The notes: a model not told the origin generated them from the letters alone. Shown: positions 52,217-61,041, numbered from the stretch's first letter. The stretch is DNA of 64,000 bases from an uncultured Alistipes sp. (GCF_963931675.1 NZ_OZ007039.1:2455806-2519805); one strand, 5' to 3'. Numbers and translations: made by a program.

Positions 52217-53395
52217 CTATTTTGCCGGGTTGCTCTCCGGGCGTCTGACTTTCAGGAATTCGGCGGCCAGCCTGCGGGCTTCGGCATCGACTGCGGCGTA
52301 GTCGTCGAGCGAGGGCCGGGCGACGAACGAGGCGTGCTGCAGGGCGTGCTCGATCGTGCGCACAATATCCAGCCAGGCGCATTTCCGGTCGAGGAACGCC
52401 GCGACGGCCACCTCGTTGGCGCCGTTCATCGTGCAGGCGGCGGTACCTCCGCGGCGCAGACACTCGTAGGCGATTCCGAGTGCGGGATACTTGGCGCCGT
52501 CGACCTCGGCGAACGAGAGCTGGGGGTGCTCCACGAAACTGAAGCGTTCTGCGGGGCGTTTGGCACGGTCGGGATACATCAGCGCGAAACTGATCGGCAT
52601 CCGCATGTCGGGGGATCCCAACTGGGCCTTGATGGCCCCGTCCTCGAACTCGACCATCGAGTGGACGATCGACTGGGGGTGCATCACGACGGAGATGCGG
52701 TCGGCGGGGGTCCCGAAGAGCCAGTGGGCCTCGATGACCTCGAACCCCTTGTTGACGAGTGTCGAGGAGTCGATGGTGATCTTCGCGCCCATGTGCCATT
52801 GGGGGTGTCGGAGGGCCTGTTCGACGGTGACGTGGGCGAGCTCTTCGCGGGGGATGTCGCGGAAGGCGCCGCCGCTGCAGGTGATGATGAGCCGCCGCAC
52901 CGGGGCGCGCTCTCCGAGCAGGCACTGGAAGATGGCCGAGTGTTCCGAGTCGATCGGAATCACCGGCGCCCTTCGTTCGCGGGCCAGGGGCATGACGCAG
53001 GCACCTCCGACGACCAGCGACTCCTTGTTGGCCAGCGCAAGTTTCTTGCGGGCCCCGATAGCCGCGACGGTGGGAGCCAGACCTGCGTATCCGACCAGGG
53101 CGTTGACCACGACGTCGGAATCTCCGCCCGCGGCGACCTGCGCTACGGCCTCCTCTCCGGCATATACCTTCGTATCGGTGCCTTCGAGCGCCTCGCAGAG
53201 GGATTGGTAGTGTTGTTTGTCGGCGATGACGACCGTGTCGGCATCGAACTCCCGGGCCTGGCGTGCGAGTTGTTCCCAGTTGCGGTGAGCGGTGAGGATG
53301 CGGACCTCGAAGCGTTCGGGGTTTTCGCGAACGATGTCGAGCGTCTGCGCGCCGATGGAGCCTGTGGATCCGAGGATGGCGAGTCGTTGTTTCAT
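52217..53395 (-). CDS. dxr: 1-deoxy-D-xylulose 5-phosphate reductoisomerase
   Basis: 392 aa. NADPH-binding GSTGSIGAQTLDIVRENP, active-site region ALANKESLVVGGACVMP with EHSAIFQCL, and the flexible-loop segment HPQWHMGAKITIDSSTLVNKG. It makes MEP, the committed step of non-mevalonate isoprenoid synthesis and the fosmidomycin target. Eight bases follow the upstream M23-like gene. Confidence 0.97.
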   Translation of the reverse strand: MKQRLAILGSTGSIGAQTLDIVRENPERFEVRILTAHRNWEQLARQAREFDADTVVIADKQHYQSLCEALEGTDTKVYAGEEAVAQVAAGGDSDVVVNALVGYAGLAPTVAAIGARKKLALANKESLVVGGACVMPLARERRAPVIPIDSEHSAIFQCLLGERAPVRRLIITCSGGAFRDIPREELAHVTVEQALRHPQWHMGAKITIDSSTLVNKGFEVIEAHWLFGTPADRISVVMHPQSIVHSMVEFEDGAIKAQLGSPDMRMPISFALMYPDRAKRPAERFSFVEHPQLSFAEVDGAKYPALGIAYECLRRGGTAACTMNGANEVAVAAFLDRKCAWLDIVRTIEHALQHASFVARPSLDDYAAVDAEARRLAAEFLKVRRPESNPAK

Positions 53396-53403
53396 GGTCC
53401 GGG

Positions 53404-54273
53404 TCAGAAGACGATGTATCGTTCGGGATCGACGGGTTTGCCGTTGTTCCAGAGTTCGAATTCGAAGAGTTTGACCTCTCCGTTTTCGGCTTCGGCATTG
53501 TATCCGATCTGTTCGCCGGGCCGGACGGTCTGCCCCGTTGCGACGAGGGACTGGGAGAGGTTTCGGTAGATGGAGATGAGGTTTGCGGCGTGCTGGATGA
53601 CGATGGCGTATCCGTTTTCGGGTGTCCAGAGGCTCTGGACGACGGTTCCGTTGTCGATTGCGGCCACGCGGTCGGCAGCTGCGGCTGCGATTTTCACGCC
53701 GTAGGAGCCCTGTGTGAGGTCGAAATGTGCGGTGATGATCCCTTCGATGGGGGCAGTCAGTTCGATGGACTCGCGGAGTTTTTTGCGCGACCCGGCATTC
53801 TGCTCCGCCAGCGCATACTCACCGCTACCCTCCATCTGCGCCCGGAGCAGGGAGTCTTCGCGCGAGGGTACGACGAGGACCTTGGAGATGCGCGACGAAT
53901 CGGCCGGAGCGAGGACCCGGGCAACGGGCGTGCGGCCCTCCATGATGAGTGCGATATTCTCGTTGTAGGTCATCATGTCGTTCATGACGCGCTCCATGGA
54001 GTCGAGTCGGATGATATTCTGGATGAGGCTTTCGCGCGAGCGGTCGGCTTCGGTGCGGTATCCGGGGAGGAGCTCCAGTACGGGGGTGTATGCGACGAGC
54101 GAGAGGATGATGATGAAAAGGGTGAGCAGGAATGCAACCAGTCCGGCGAGGATGCTCGCGGGGGAGATGTGTATGTGCCACTCTTCGGAGAGGTCGGTGG
54201 CTTTGAGCATGTTGAATCTTCGTTTGCGGAAGAATCCATGCCACCAGTTCCGTATTTTTTTCATCAGGTCCAT
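53404..54273 (-). CDS. LytM/M23-like membrane protein lacking zinc ligands
   Basis: 289 aa. Basic cytoplasmic head, one membrane helix (about 41-62), a helical stalk (75-115, 155-172), then a LytM-type domain (about 173-289). All metal-ligand positions are changed: HxGxD is SYGVK (190-194), the YxHL motif is YRNL (236-239) and the HLHFE motif is LFEFE (269-273). It therefore cannot be an ordinary M23 endopeptidase and may activate cell-wall amidases as EnvC and NlpD do. First gene of the operon with dxr, rseP and radA; promoter at 54353. Confidence 0.85.
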   Translation of the reverse strand: MDLMKKIRNWWHGFFRKRRFNMLKATDLSEEWHIHISPASILAGLVAFLLTLFIIILSLVAYTPVLELLPGYRTEADRSRESLIQNIIRLDSMERVMNDMMTYNENIALIMEGRTPVARVLAPADSSRISKVLVVPSREDSLLRAQMEGSGEYALAEQNAGSRKKLRESIELTAPIEGIITAHFDLTQGSYGVKIAAAAADRVAAIDNGTVVQSLWTPENGYAIVIQHAANLISIYRNLSQSLVATGQTVRPGEQIGYNAEAENGEVKLFEFELWNNGKPVDPERYIVF

Positions 54274-54352
54274 ATTCGGAGGGGGTTAGCCCGCCTTCCG
54301 GGGAATTCGTCTTTCGGAAGCATCGGCGGTCCCGGGCGGGTATTTAACCTTG

Positions 54353-54360
54353 CAAATATA
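54353..54360 (-). promoter_or_regulatory. Promoter -7 box of the M23-dxr-rseP-radA operon
   Basis: Read leftward, TATATTTG matches TAnnTTTG, 79 bases before the start. No other box or terminator is seen between genes down to radA. Confidence 0.6.
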
Positions 54361-54447
54361 ACATAAGCGGCCGGGACTGCCAAATTTATTTGCGGATTCG
54401 GCGCGGAGGGAGCCGATTGTTTCGGGGCATTGAAAATCGGAAAAAGC

Positions 54448-54478
54448 TTGGCGTTTCTCCCCGAAATGTTTATCTTTG
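54448..54478 (+). promoter_or_regulatory. Promoter of the nucleotidyltransferase gene
   Basis: TTG (54448-54450) and TATCTTTG (54471-54478) with a 20-base spacer, 45 bases before the ATG. Confidence 0.65.
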
Positions 54479-54523
54479 TCAAGATAAAGAGAACCCAAAG
54501 TCTCAAAAAACAATAACAAAGCT

Positions 54524-55438
54524 ATGGTAAAACCCACATTATTGGTACTCGCAGCGGGCATGGGATCCCGTTACGGGTCGCTCAAGCAGATGGACGGCGT
54601 CGGACCGAACAACGAAGCCATCATCGACTATTCGATCTATGATGCCATTCAGGCCGGTTTCGGGAAGGTCGTGTTCGTGATCCGTCACTATTTCGAGCAG
54701 GAATTCCGGGAGATTTTCACGCCGGAGCGTTTCGGGGGGAAGATCGATGTTGAGATTGTGTTCCAGGAGTTGGAGTATCTTCCCGATGGTCTTTCGGTTC
54801 CGGAGGGCCGGGTGAAGCCGTGGGGGACGAACCACGCGGTGATGATGGCTGCAGAGGCGATTCATGAACCGTTTGCGGTGATCAATGCCGACGATTTCTA
54901 CGGAGCCGAGGCTTACAAGACGATAGCGTCCTATCTGACGCAGCTTGAGGGTTCGAAGAACCGCTACTGCATGGTGGCCTACGATCTGAACAAGACGCTT
55001 TCGGAGAACGGCACGGTATCGCGCGGCGTGTGCGGTGTGAATGCCGAGGGCGACCTTGCCTCGATGGTGGAGCGGACGCAGATCGAGCGGATGCCGGACG
55101 GGAAGATCGTCTTCCACGACGGCGGGGCTGATGAGGAGCTGGCGGAGGATACGCCGGTATCGATGAACCTGTTCGGATTTACGCCGGACTATTTCGCCTA
55201 TTCGAAGGATTATTTCAGGACGTGGTACGAGGCGAACTGCGGGAATCTGAAGTCGGAGTTCTATATTCCGACGATGGTGAACAAACTGATCGGCGACGGG
55301 ACTGCAACGATGCGTGTTCTCCGTTCGGGCGCGCAGTGGCACGGTGTGACCTACAAAGAGGACAAACCGGCATTGATGGCCGCGATCGAGCAGATGATCG
55401 CAGACGGGAAATATCCGCGCGATCTGTGGAAGAAGTAG
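54524..55438 (+). CDS. Sugar-nucleotide-type nucleotidyltransferase
   Basis: 304 aa. N-terminal LVLAAGMGSRYGSLKQ is the NTP-binding signature of glucose-1-phosphate thymidylyl/uridylyltransferase-like enzymes. FAVINADDFYG holds the metal-binding Asp pair, PWGTNHAVMMAAEAI the uridine/thymidine pocket, and VSMNLFGFTPDYF the C-terminal core. Substrate cannot be fixed; the lack of a left-handed helix excludes GlmU and GlgC. Single-gene unit next to an exopolysaccharide operon on the other strand. Confidence 0.85.
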   Translation: MVKPTLLVLAAGMGSRYGSLKQMDGVGPNNEAIIDYSIYDAIQAGFGKVVFVIRHYFEQEFREIFTPERFGGKIDVEIVFQELEYLPDGLSVPEGRVKPWGTNHAVMMAAEAIHEPFAVINADDFYGAEAYKTIASYLTQLEGSKNRYCMVAYDLNKTLSENGTVSRGVCGVNAEGDLASMVERTQIERMPDGKIVFHDGGADEELAEDTPVSMNLFGFTPDYFAYSKDYFRTWYEANCGNLKSEFYIPTMVNKLIGDGTATMRVLRSGAQWHGVTYKEDKPALMAAIEQMIADGKYPRDLWKK

Positions 55439-55465
55439 TCTGCCGGGCGTAAGTCCCGCATTGCA

Positions 55466-55507
55466 TTTTCCCCGGAGTGGAGTTGCGTCTCTGCTCCGGG
55501 GATTTTT
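55466..55507 (+). terminator. Terminator of the nucleotidyltransferase gene
   Basis: CCCCGGAG (55470-55477) and CTCCGGGG (55494-55501), followed by ATTTTT. Confidence 0.85.
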
Positions 55508-55553
55508 GTGACCGGGGGCGACCTCGGGGACAACCGGGGATTTTTTGTAGATC

Positions 55554-55563
55554 GGGGGGGGGG
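55554..55563 (+). repeat. Ten-G homopolymer in intergenic DNA
   Basis: A run of ten G between the two terminators. No reading frame depends on it as far as can be seen. Confidence 0.9.
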
Positions 55564-55628
55564 CGGATGGACGATGTCAACGGGTTGATTGCCGGCCGTG
55601 ATGCCGGGAACTGGCTTCCGGGATACGA

Positions 55629-55661
55629 AAAAAGCGGGACTTCGAAAAAGTCTCGCTTTTT
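55629..55661. terminator. Bidirectional terminator between nucleotidyltransferase and HAD genes
   Basis: AAAAAGCGGGACTT and AAGTCTCGCTTTTT form a 14-bp stem (one G:U). T runs lie on both strands, so it can end the leftward polysaccharide operon. Confidence 0.85.
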
Positions 55662-55734
55662 GTCGTTGTTACAGGGTTGAATCGGTCCTTTTCGCTGTTC
55701 TCGGAGAACTCCCAGCCCCCCCCTTCTCCTCGCG

Positions 55735-56124
55735 TCAGTCGAGGAATCCTTCCCGGACGAGTTGCTCTCGAATCCGCTCCCAGTCGGCTACGGGGCGCTT
55801 TTCTCCATCGATGAACCGCAGGGGACAGCCCAGATTGCTGTCATCGATATAGAGGTCGGCGTGTACTTTCGGGGAGGAAGTCCAACGCTTCTGTCCGGGG
55901 TTTTCGTTGACGGCATAGAGTGGGATCCCCCTGGTCCGGAACCAGTCTACGGCCTGATCCAGCAGTTTTCCGTGCCGCATGGAGTAGAGAATCAACCTGC
56001 AGCCGTTTCCCGTGAGCTCCTTGAGCACGGGCACGGCCCCCGCATCCTCTCCGATTTCGGGATAGGCATGGGTAACTACGGTTCCGTCGAAGTCGACGGC
56101 GATGACAGCATCGTGGATTGCCAT
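55735..56124 (-). CDS. Small HAD-like hydrolase (BT_0820-like)
   Basis: 129 aa. AVDFDGTVVTHAYPEIGEDAG contains the HAD nucleophile motif DFDGT, then RLILYSMRHGKLLDQAVDWFRTRGI and the late acidic motif DLYIDDSNLG. No cap domain, hence a minimal phosphatase fold. It starts six bases after the kinase gene stop. A role in reversing tyrosine phosphorylation is tempting but HAD enzymes of this type usually act on small molecules. Confidence 0.82.
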   Translation of the reverse strand: MAIHDAVIAVDFDGTVVTHAYPEIGEDAGAVPVLKELTGNGCRLILYSMRHGKLLDQAVDWFRTRGIPLYAVNENPGQKRWTSSPKVHADLYIDDSNLGCPLRFIDGEKRPVADWERIREQLVREGFLD

Positions 56125-56130
56125 ATTCGA

Positions 56131-58575
56131 TTAACGTTTAACCTTGCGGGTCAGCGACAGGAAGAAGTTCTTGATCCGTCTCCGGTAGCTTTCGTCGTGA
56201 TAATCGTCGCCGTATCCATACCCGTACCCGTATCCATAACCATATCCGTATCCGTACCCGTGGCGGCGGGTCCGGGAGCCGTTGAGTACGATGCACATGT
56301 TGTGCAGTTTCTTTTCACGGTAGAGCCGTTCGATATCGGGGAGTTGCCTGCGATCGAGGACGCCTTCTCGCACGATGTAGATGGAGAGGTCGGAGAGTCG
56401 GTCTGTAATGACGGCATCGGCGACCGACATGGCGGGGGTGCTGTCGAGGAAGATGTAGTCGTATTTGGTATGCAGCTCTGCGATAAGTTTGTCGAGTTTT
56501 TCGGAGAGGAGCATTTCGGTCGGATTGGGGGGTTGCACTCCGGCATAGATCACGTCGAAATTCTCGTGGTATTGCGTTTTCGAGATGAGCGAATTGATGT
56601 CGGTGACGGTTCCGGCGAGGTATCCGGTAATTCCGTTTCTGCTTTTCCCGTGTCCGAGGAGTGTCGAGAAGGCGTGTCTGCGGAGATCGAGGTCGATCAG
56701 GACGACGCGCTTTCCGGCCATGGCGAACGTCATGGCGAGATTCATGGCGACGAAGGTCTTCCCGGCGTGGGGGTTCGAGGATGTGAACAGGACGGTTTTC
56801 AGTTTGTTACCTGCGGATACGCCCATGAACGACATGTTTGACCTGAGGATTCGGAATGCCTCGGAGAGGGCGTCGCGTCCTGTTTCGCGGACTGCAACTC
56901 CCTCCGTCTCGCCCTCGACATAGGGGATGTCGCCGAGGAACGGGGCGCTGAGGTTGTCCTCGACATCCTTTCTTCCGCGGATGGTCGTGTCGAGCATCCC
57001 GATCAGGAACAGGAGTCCGAAGGGGATTGCGAGACCGACGATCAGCGCCACGGCCATAATCATCATCGGACGGGGCGATACGGGAATGGAGCTTCCGTAT
57101 GCGAGGTCGATGGTCCGGGAGTTGCTCTCGGCGATGGCGTAGTTGAGCTGGGTCTCCTCCTGTTTGTTGAGCAGGTAGAGGAAGAGTTCCTCCTTGATTT
57201 TCTGCTGTCGGGTGATTCCAAGGATGACCTTCTCCTGGGACGGCATGGTGGATATTCTGCGGTTTGCGTTCTCCTCTTCCCGGCGCATGGCATCGCGCTG
57301 GATCTCCAGGGTCGAGATGTGAGAGTCGAGCGAGGCGATGATGGATCGTCTGACGGCCGCCAGGAGGTTGTCGAGGTCCCGGATGACGGGGCTGTTTTCG
57401 GAGCTGTTTTCGAGGAGTTTTTCGCGCTGGAGGATCGATGCGTTGTACTCTTCGATCTGCGCGGCGACGGCCGTATTGGTGACGGAAGCCATGGCTGGGA
57501 TGAGTTCTCCGGCCTTGGAGGGGTCGTTGAGGTAGCTCCGGATGAACTCCGCGACGTTGATCTGGTTGTCGAGTGAGAGACCTTCGGCCTTGTACTGGGA
57601 GCTTTCCGTGACGCTTCTGGCGGCTTCCGAGGAGATATCGACCATCTGGTTGTCCTTTTTGAGGTCCTCGATGTCCTTGTCCACGTCACCGAGTTCGCGT
57701 CCGATTACTTCGAGGCGGGCCTTGATGAATTCCGCCGTGGTGACGGATACGCGGCGTTTGTCATTGATGGCATCCTTTTCGTAGGCGTCGATCAGGGTAT
57801 TGAGGACATCTTCGGCCCGTTGCGGGACGGAGTTGTTCATCGAGATGGTGACGACGGAGGCCTGTTTGTTTGCGACGTCGCATTTGACGGCATTCCGGTA
57901 TGCGTCGGTCGTTGCCTTGAGGGAATTTTTGCTGACCTGAATGGGCACACCGTTGTATGCGTTGTTCATGTAGAGAGTCTTGTGGACGACGATCTGTCCG
58001 ACGGGCGTTGGAATGGTGTCTCCGTATTGAGCGGTGATAACGCTTCGGCTCTCCTGTTTGGTAACGAATCCGTCGTGGAATTCGGTGAGTTGAATCTGCT
58101 CGTCGCCGACCGGAGTGACGGAGAGCGAGAGATCCTGGTTGTCGTTGTCATTGATGAAGGTGACGTCGATGGGGGCCTGTCCGTAGAGGTCCTTGTCGCG
58201 GAGTCGTTCTTCGATGGAGTAGTTGACGGTGAGGTCGAGTCTGCGGACGACTTCGGTCATGAGTCTGCGTGACTGGAGGACGAACACCTCGTTGTCGACG
58301 CTGCGCTGGGTCTGGAATCCGGCCAGGTCGCTGAAGGCCGAGAGATCGATGTCTCCGCCCTTTCGGGTATCCTTGACGAGAATGGTGGCCGTACGGCTGT
58401 AGATTTTCGGGGTTTTGGCCAGGTAGTAATAGGCGGCGCCGACGCAGACGAGCACCGAGAGTACGAACCAGTACCAGTTCACGACGACCATTCGGATGAT
58501 GTCGTGGAGGTTGATCGTCCCGGAGAGTTCGTCGTTGCTGATCGGGGTCTGTATGTTGGACTGCTGCTCTGTCAT
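56131..58575 (-). CDS. Polysaccharide co-polymerase/BY-type tyrosine kinase (Wzc-like)
   Basis: 814 aa. Wzz-type N-terminal membrane domain (VVVNWYWFVLSVLVCVGAAYYYLAKTP), long periplasmic coiled coils, second helix (PMMIMAVALIVGLAIPFGLLFLIG), then the BY-kinase: Walker A SSNPHAGKT, Walker A' VVLIDLDLRR, Walker B YIFLDSTPAMS. The C-terminal tail has eight Tyr-Gly pairs followed by DDYHDESY, the expected autophosphorylation cluster, and a basic end (LSLTRKVKR). It controls chain length and export of an exopolysaccharide with the Wza-like protein encoded ten bases upstream. No glycosyltransferases are nearby. Confidence 0.95.
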   Translation of the reverse strand: MTEQQSNIQTPISNDELSGTINLHDIIRMVVVNWYWFVLSVLVCVGAAYYYLAKTPKIYSRTATILVKDTRKGGDIDLSAFSDLAGFQTQRSVDNEVFVLQSRRLMTEVVRRLDLTVNYSIEERLRDKDLYGQAPIDVTFINDNDNQDLSLSVTPVGDEQIQLTEFHDGFVTKQESRSVITAQYGDTIPTPVGQIVVHKTLYMNNAYNGVPIQVSKNSLKATTDAYRNAVKCDVANKQASVVTISMNNSVPQRAEDVLNTLIDAYEKDAINDKRRVSVTTAEFIKARLEVIGRELGDVDKDIEDLKKDNQMVDISSEAARSVTESSQYKAEGLSLDNQINVAEFIRSYLNDPSKAGELIPAMASVTNTAVAAQIEEYNASILQREKLLENSSENSPVIRDLDNLLAAVRRSIIASLDSHISTLEIQRDAMRREEENANRRISTMPSQEKVILGITRQQKIKEELFLYLLNKQEETQLNYAIAESNSRTIDLAYGSSIPVSPRPMMIMAVALIVGLAIPFGLLFLIGMLDTTIRGRKDVEDNLSAPFLGDIPYVEGETEGVAVRETGRDALSEAFRILRSNMSFMGVSAGNKLKTVLFTSSNPHAGKTFVAMNLAMTFAMAGKRVVLIDLDLRRHAFSTLLGHGKSRNGITGYLAGTVTDINSLISKTQYHENFDVIYAGVQPPNPTEMLLSEKLDKLIAELHTKYDYIFLDSTPAMSVADAVITDRLSDLSIYIVREGVLDRRQLPDIERLYREKKLHNMCIVLNGSRTRRHGYGYGYGYGYGYGYGYGDDYHDESYRRRIKNFFLSLTRKVKR
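56210..56259 (-). repeat. 6-bp repeat encoding the Tyr-Gly tail
   Basis: Eight in-phase codon pairs TAY-GGN with different synonymous codons. Its length can vary by whole Tyr-Gly units. Confidence 0.85.
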
Positions 58576-58584
58576 GATTCGGGT

Positions 58585-59379
58585 TTATTTGGTGAGGGTT
58601 ACGATAAGCGTGGCAACGGAGACGGCGGTGCTGACCAGCGAGAGGTAGAAACTCCGGTTCTGGCTGATTTCACCCGATTGAGCCTTGTACTTGTTGGGCT
58701 TGACGTAAACGACATCGTTCTGCTGGAGGTAGAACGCCGGGGAGTTGAAGAGCTCCTTCGAGGTAAGGTCGAGCACCTCGATGGTTCTTTTTCCATCGGT
58801 TTCGCGGGTCACGATGACCTCGCTGCGGACACCGTATACGGTCATGTCTCCGGCCATGGCCAGGGCGTCGAAGATGGTGATGCGGTCCCGGTCGATATCG
58901 AAGGATCCGGGGCGTGCGACCTCTCCGATGACCGAGATCTTCATGTCGGAGAACTGGACATTGACGGTGGGGTCGTTGATGTATCCACCCTCGACGATCT
59001 TGTCGGCGATGATCTTGGCGAGTTCGCTTCGGGTGAGTCCCTTGCACTGGACGGCTCCGATGATGGGCATCTCCACGAATCCGTTTTCATCGACGGTCCG
59101 GACCTGGAGGGACTGGGCCGTTGAATTAGCTGTCGGCATTCCGGAGAGGGAGTTCAGGGAGGTCGAGGAGTTGAACGGGACGGCGAGTTCGGGGTCCTTG
59201 CTGTTGACGACGATGGTCAGGCGGTCGAGGGGTTTGATCCTGATCTGCCCGTTTTGGGCGATTTGTTCCGGAGTGGCGGGTTGAACGTCCTGCAAGTACC
59301 ACACGCGCTTCTGCGCGGCGCACGAAACGAGCAAAAAGCCCAGGATTGCGATCCCGGCGAGACGGCAGAGTTGATTCAT
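58585..59379 (-). CDS. Polysaccharide export lipoprotein (Wza-like)
   Basis: 264 aa from ATG 59379 (an in-frame ATG at 59391 would leave almost no leader). Lipobox LLVSC. Poly_export domain: IRIKPLDRLTIVVNSKDPELAVPFN and GFVEMPIIGAVQCKGLTRSELAKIIADKI, SLBB-type segment MKISVIGEVARPGSFDIDRDRITIFDALAMAG, and a final membrane-like helix (LSLVSTAVSVATLIVTL). It forms the outer-membrane channel for exopolysaccharide. First gene of the operon with kinase and HAD. Confidence 0.94.
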   Translation of the reverse strand: MNQLCRLAGIAILGFLLVSCAAQKRVWYLQDVQPATPEQIAQNGQIRIKPLDRLTIVVNSKDPELAVPFNSSTSLNSLSGMPTANSTAQSLQVRTVDENGFVEMPIIGAVQCKGLTRSELAKIIADKIVEGGYINDPTVNVQFSDMKISVIGEVARPGSFDIDRDRITIFDALAMAGDMTVYGVRSEVIVTRETDGKRTIEVLDLTSKELFNSPAFYLQQNDVVYVKPNKYKAQSGEISQNRSFYLSLVSTAVSVATLIVTLTK

Positions 59380-59404
59380 GAGGAAAAACATTATTAATGG
59401 AGGA

Positions 59405-59412
59405 CAAAGGTA
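59405..59412 (-). promoter_or_regulatory. Promoter -7 box of the polysaccharide operon
   Basis: Read leftward, TACCTTTG matches TAnnTTTG, 25 bases before ATG 59379. Confidence 0.6.
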
Positions 59413-59508
59413 ATGAAAATTCCGGGATTTCCGTCATAATTTTCGGGTCTATTTTACAAGTATGTATGCAAAGGTTCCCCGGGAGCAGCGCATGTCGGAA
59501 AAAAATCG

Positions 59509-59573
59509 TATCTTTGGTGCCTGAAAATGCGAAAAAGACGGTGGGGCGGATTGTCGGAACGGTCGTATCTTTG
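59509..59573 (+). promoter_or_regulatory. Two tandem promoter -7 boxes before the GH13 gene
   Basis: TCGTATCTTTG occurs twice, with boxes TATCTTTG at 59509-59516 and 59566-59573, 200 and 143 bases before the ATG. The rest of the 59413-59716 gap has no supported gene. Confidence 0.5.
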
Positions 59574-59716
59574 CAGGATGCGGAACCGGAGTGTTTTTTC
59601 GGGGGGCTGTTCCTGAGTCGATGGCGGCTTTCCGCGGCCGTTTTTGCAGCGAGAGAGACTTGTAGACTATTTGATTGACAGGGAGATGTAAGATCGCCTT
59701 GAAAATTGGCTATTCC

Positions 59717-61000
59717 ATGAAACATCCAGACTGGAGCTATCGGGCCGTGATTTATGAGATGAACGTGCGTCAGTTGACGCCGGAGGGCACGTTGCGGGCA
59801 GCGGCTTCGAAACTGCCCTTTTTGAAGGAGTTGGGCATTGATGCGGTTTGGCTGATGCCGGTCTATCCGATTGGCCGGGAGTCGCGCAAGGGGACCTTGG
59901 GGTCGTACTATTCGATCCGGGACTACTGCGCGGTGAATCCGGAGATGGGGACGCTGGCGGATTTCGACGCTTTCGTGTCGGAAGCGCACCGTCTGGGACT
60001 GAAGGTGCTGCTGGACTGGGTTGCGAACCATACGTCGCGGGATGCGCGGTGGTTGACGGAGAAACCGGCCTCGTGGTACGAGCGGGATCCGTCGGGGGTT
60101 GCGGCCGTACCGTGGGACTGGACCGATACGGCGAAGCTCAACTATGCGAATCCTGAGGTTTGGGAGGGAGAGGCCGATGCCATGGCGTATTGGGTTCGGG
60201 AGCACGGGGTCGACGGTTTCCGGTGCGACATGGCGATGCTGGTTCCCGTTGCGTTCTGGAACGAGACGGCCCGGCGCCTGCGGGCCTTGAAACCGGACCT
60301 GTTTCTGCTTGCGGAGGCCGAGGAGCGGAATCTTTTCGACGAAGGGGCTTTCGATGCGTGCTATGCATGGGAGATGCACCATCTGCTGAACGACGTGGCG
60401 CAGCAGCGGACGCGGGTCACGGCCCTTCGTGACTACCTCTATGCGGATCTGGACCGTTATCCGGAGTGGGCCCTGCGGCTGGCCTTCACGTCGAACCACG
60501 ACGAGAATTCGTGGAACGGCACGGAGTTTTCGCGCATGGGTGCGGCTCGTGAAATCATGACGCTCTTCACGTTTGTGGTGCCACGGGGTCTTCCGCTGAT
60601 CTATACGGGTCAGGAGGTGGGTTACGACCATTCGTTTTCGTTTTTCGACCGGGACCCGATACCGTCGGACCGCTACCATGAGAACGAATACACGCATTTT
60701 TACCGTCGTTTGGCGGAGCTCCGGCACAGCCATGCGGCACTGGCGAGCGGGGGCCGTGGCGGCGTGCTGACCGAGATCCGGAACAATGCGGAGGATTGCC
60801 TGATGATTCTGGTCCGCGAGGATGGCGGCGACCGGGTGATTGCCGTGATGAACCTCTCGCCGTACACGATCCAGTGCGATTACTATACGGGGATCTATGC
60901 GGGGATGTACCGGGATGCCTTTACGGGCTGTCCCTGCGAATTCCGGGGCCGGGTTGAGGAGATAATGGCTCCGTGGAGTTACCGTTTGCTGATAAAATAG
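59717..61000 (+). CDS. GH13 family alpha-amylase-like glycosidase
   Basis: 427 aa, no signal peptide, so cytoplasmic. (beta/alpha)8 barrel with the GH13 motifs: LLDWVANHTS, nucleophile Asp171 in GFRCDMA, acid/base Glu200 in LLAEAEE, and Asp262 in TSNHDENSW. A C-terminal beta domain follows (about 340-427). The short size and lack of extra modules suggest action on malto-oligosaccharides or a related small glucan. ATG 59717 (MKHPDWSYRAVIYEMN) is preferred over the upstream start at 59675. Confidence 0.92.
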   Translation: MKHPDWSYRAVIYEMNVRQLTPEGTLRAAASKLPFLKELGIDAVWLMPVYPIGRESRKGTLGSYYSIRDYCAVNPEMGTLADFDAFVSEAHRLGLKVLLDWVANHTSRDARWLTEKPASWYERDPSGVAAVPWDWTDTAKLNYANPEVWEGEADAMAYWVREHGVDGFRCDMAMLVPVAFWNETARRLRALKPDLFLLAEAEERNLFDEGAFDACYAWEMHHLLNDVAQQRTRVTALRDYLYADLDRYPEWALRLAFTSNHDENSWNGTEFSRMGAAREIMTLFTFVVPRGLPLIYTGQEVGYDHSFSFFDRDPIPSDRYHENEYTHFYRRLAELRHSHAALASGGRGGVLTEIRNNAEDCLMILVREDGGDRVIAVMNLSPYTIQCDYYTGIYAGMYRDAFTGCPCEFRGRVEEIMAPWSYRLLIK

Positions 61001-61033
61001 GGAAAAGGGGATACAATTGCGGGAAATTTTTTC

Positions 61034-61041
61034 TACTTTTG
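61034..61041 (+). promoter_or_regulatory. Promoter -7 box of the outer-membrane protein gene
   Basis: TACTTTTG matches TAnnTTTG, 69 bases before the ATG. Confidence 0.6.

Noticed and set aside
55554..55563. Phase-variation tract
   Set aside because: The ten-G run lies between two terminators and does not fall in a promoter or a gene start, so a switching role is not supported.
59397..59678. 93-codon frame between the polysaccharide operon and the GH13 gene
   Set aside because: It overlaps both sets of promoter boxes, has atypical composition and no family resemblance.
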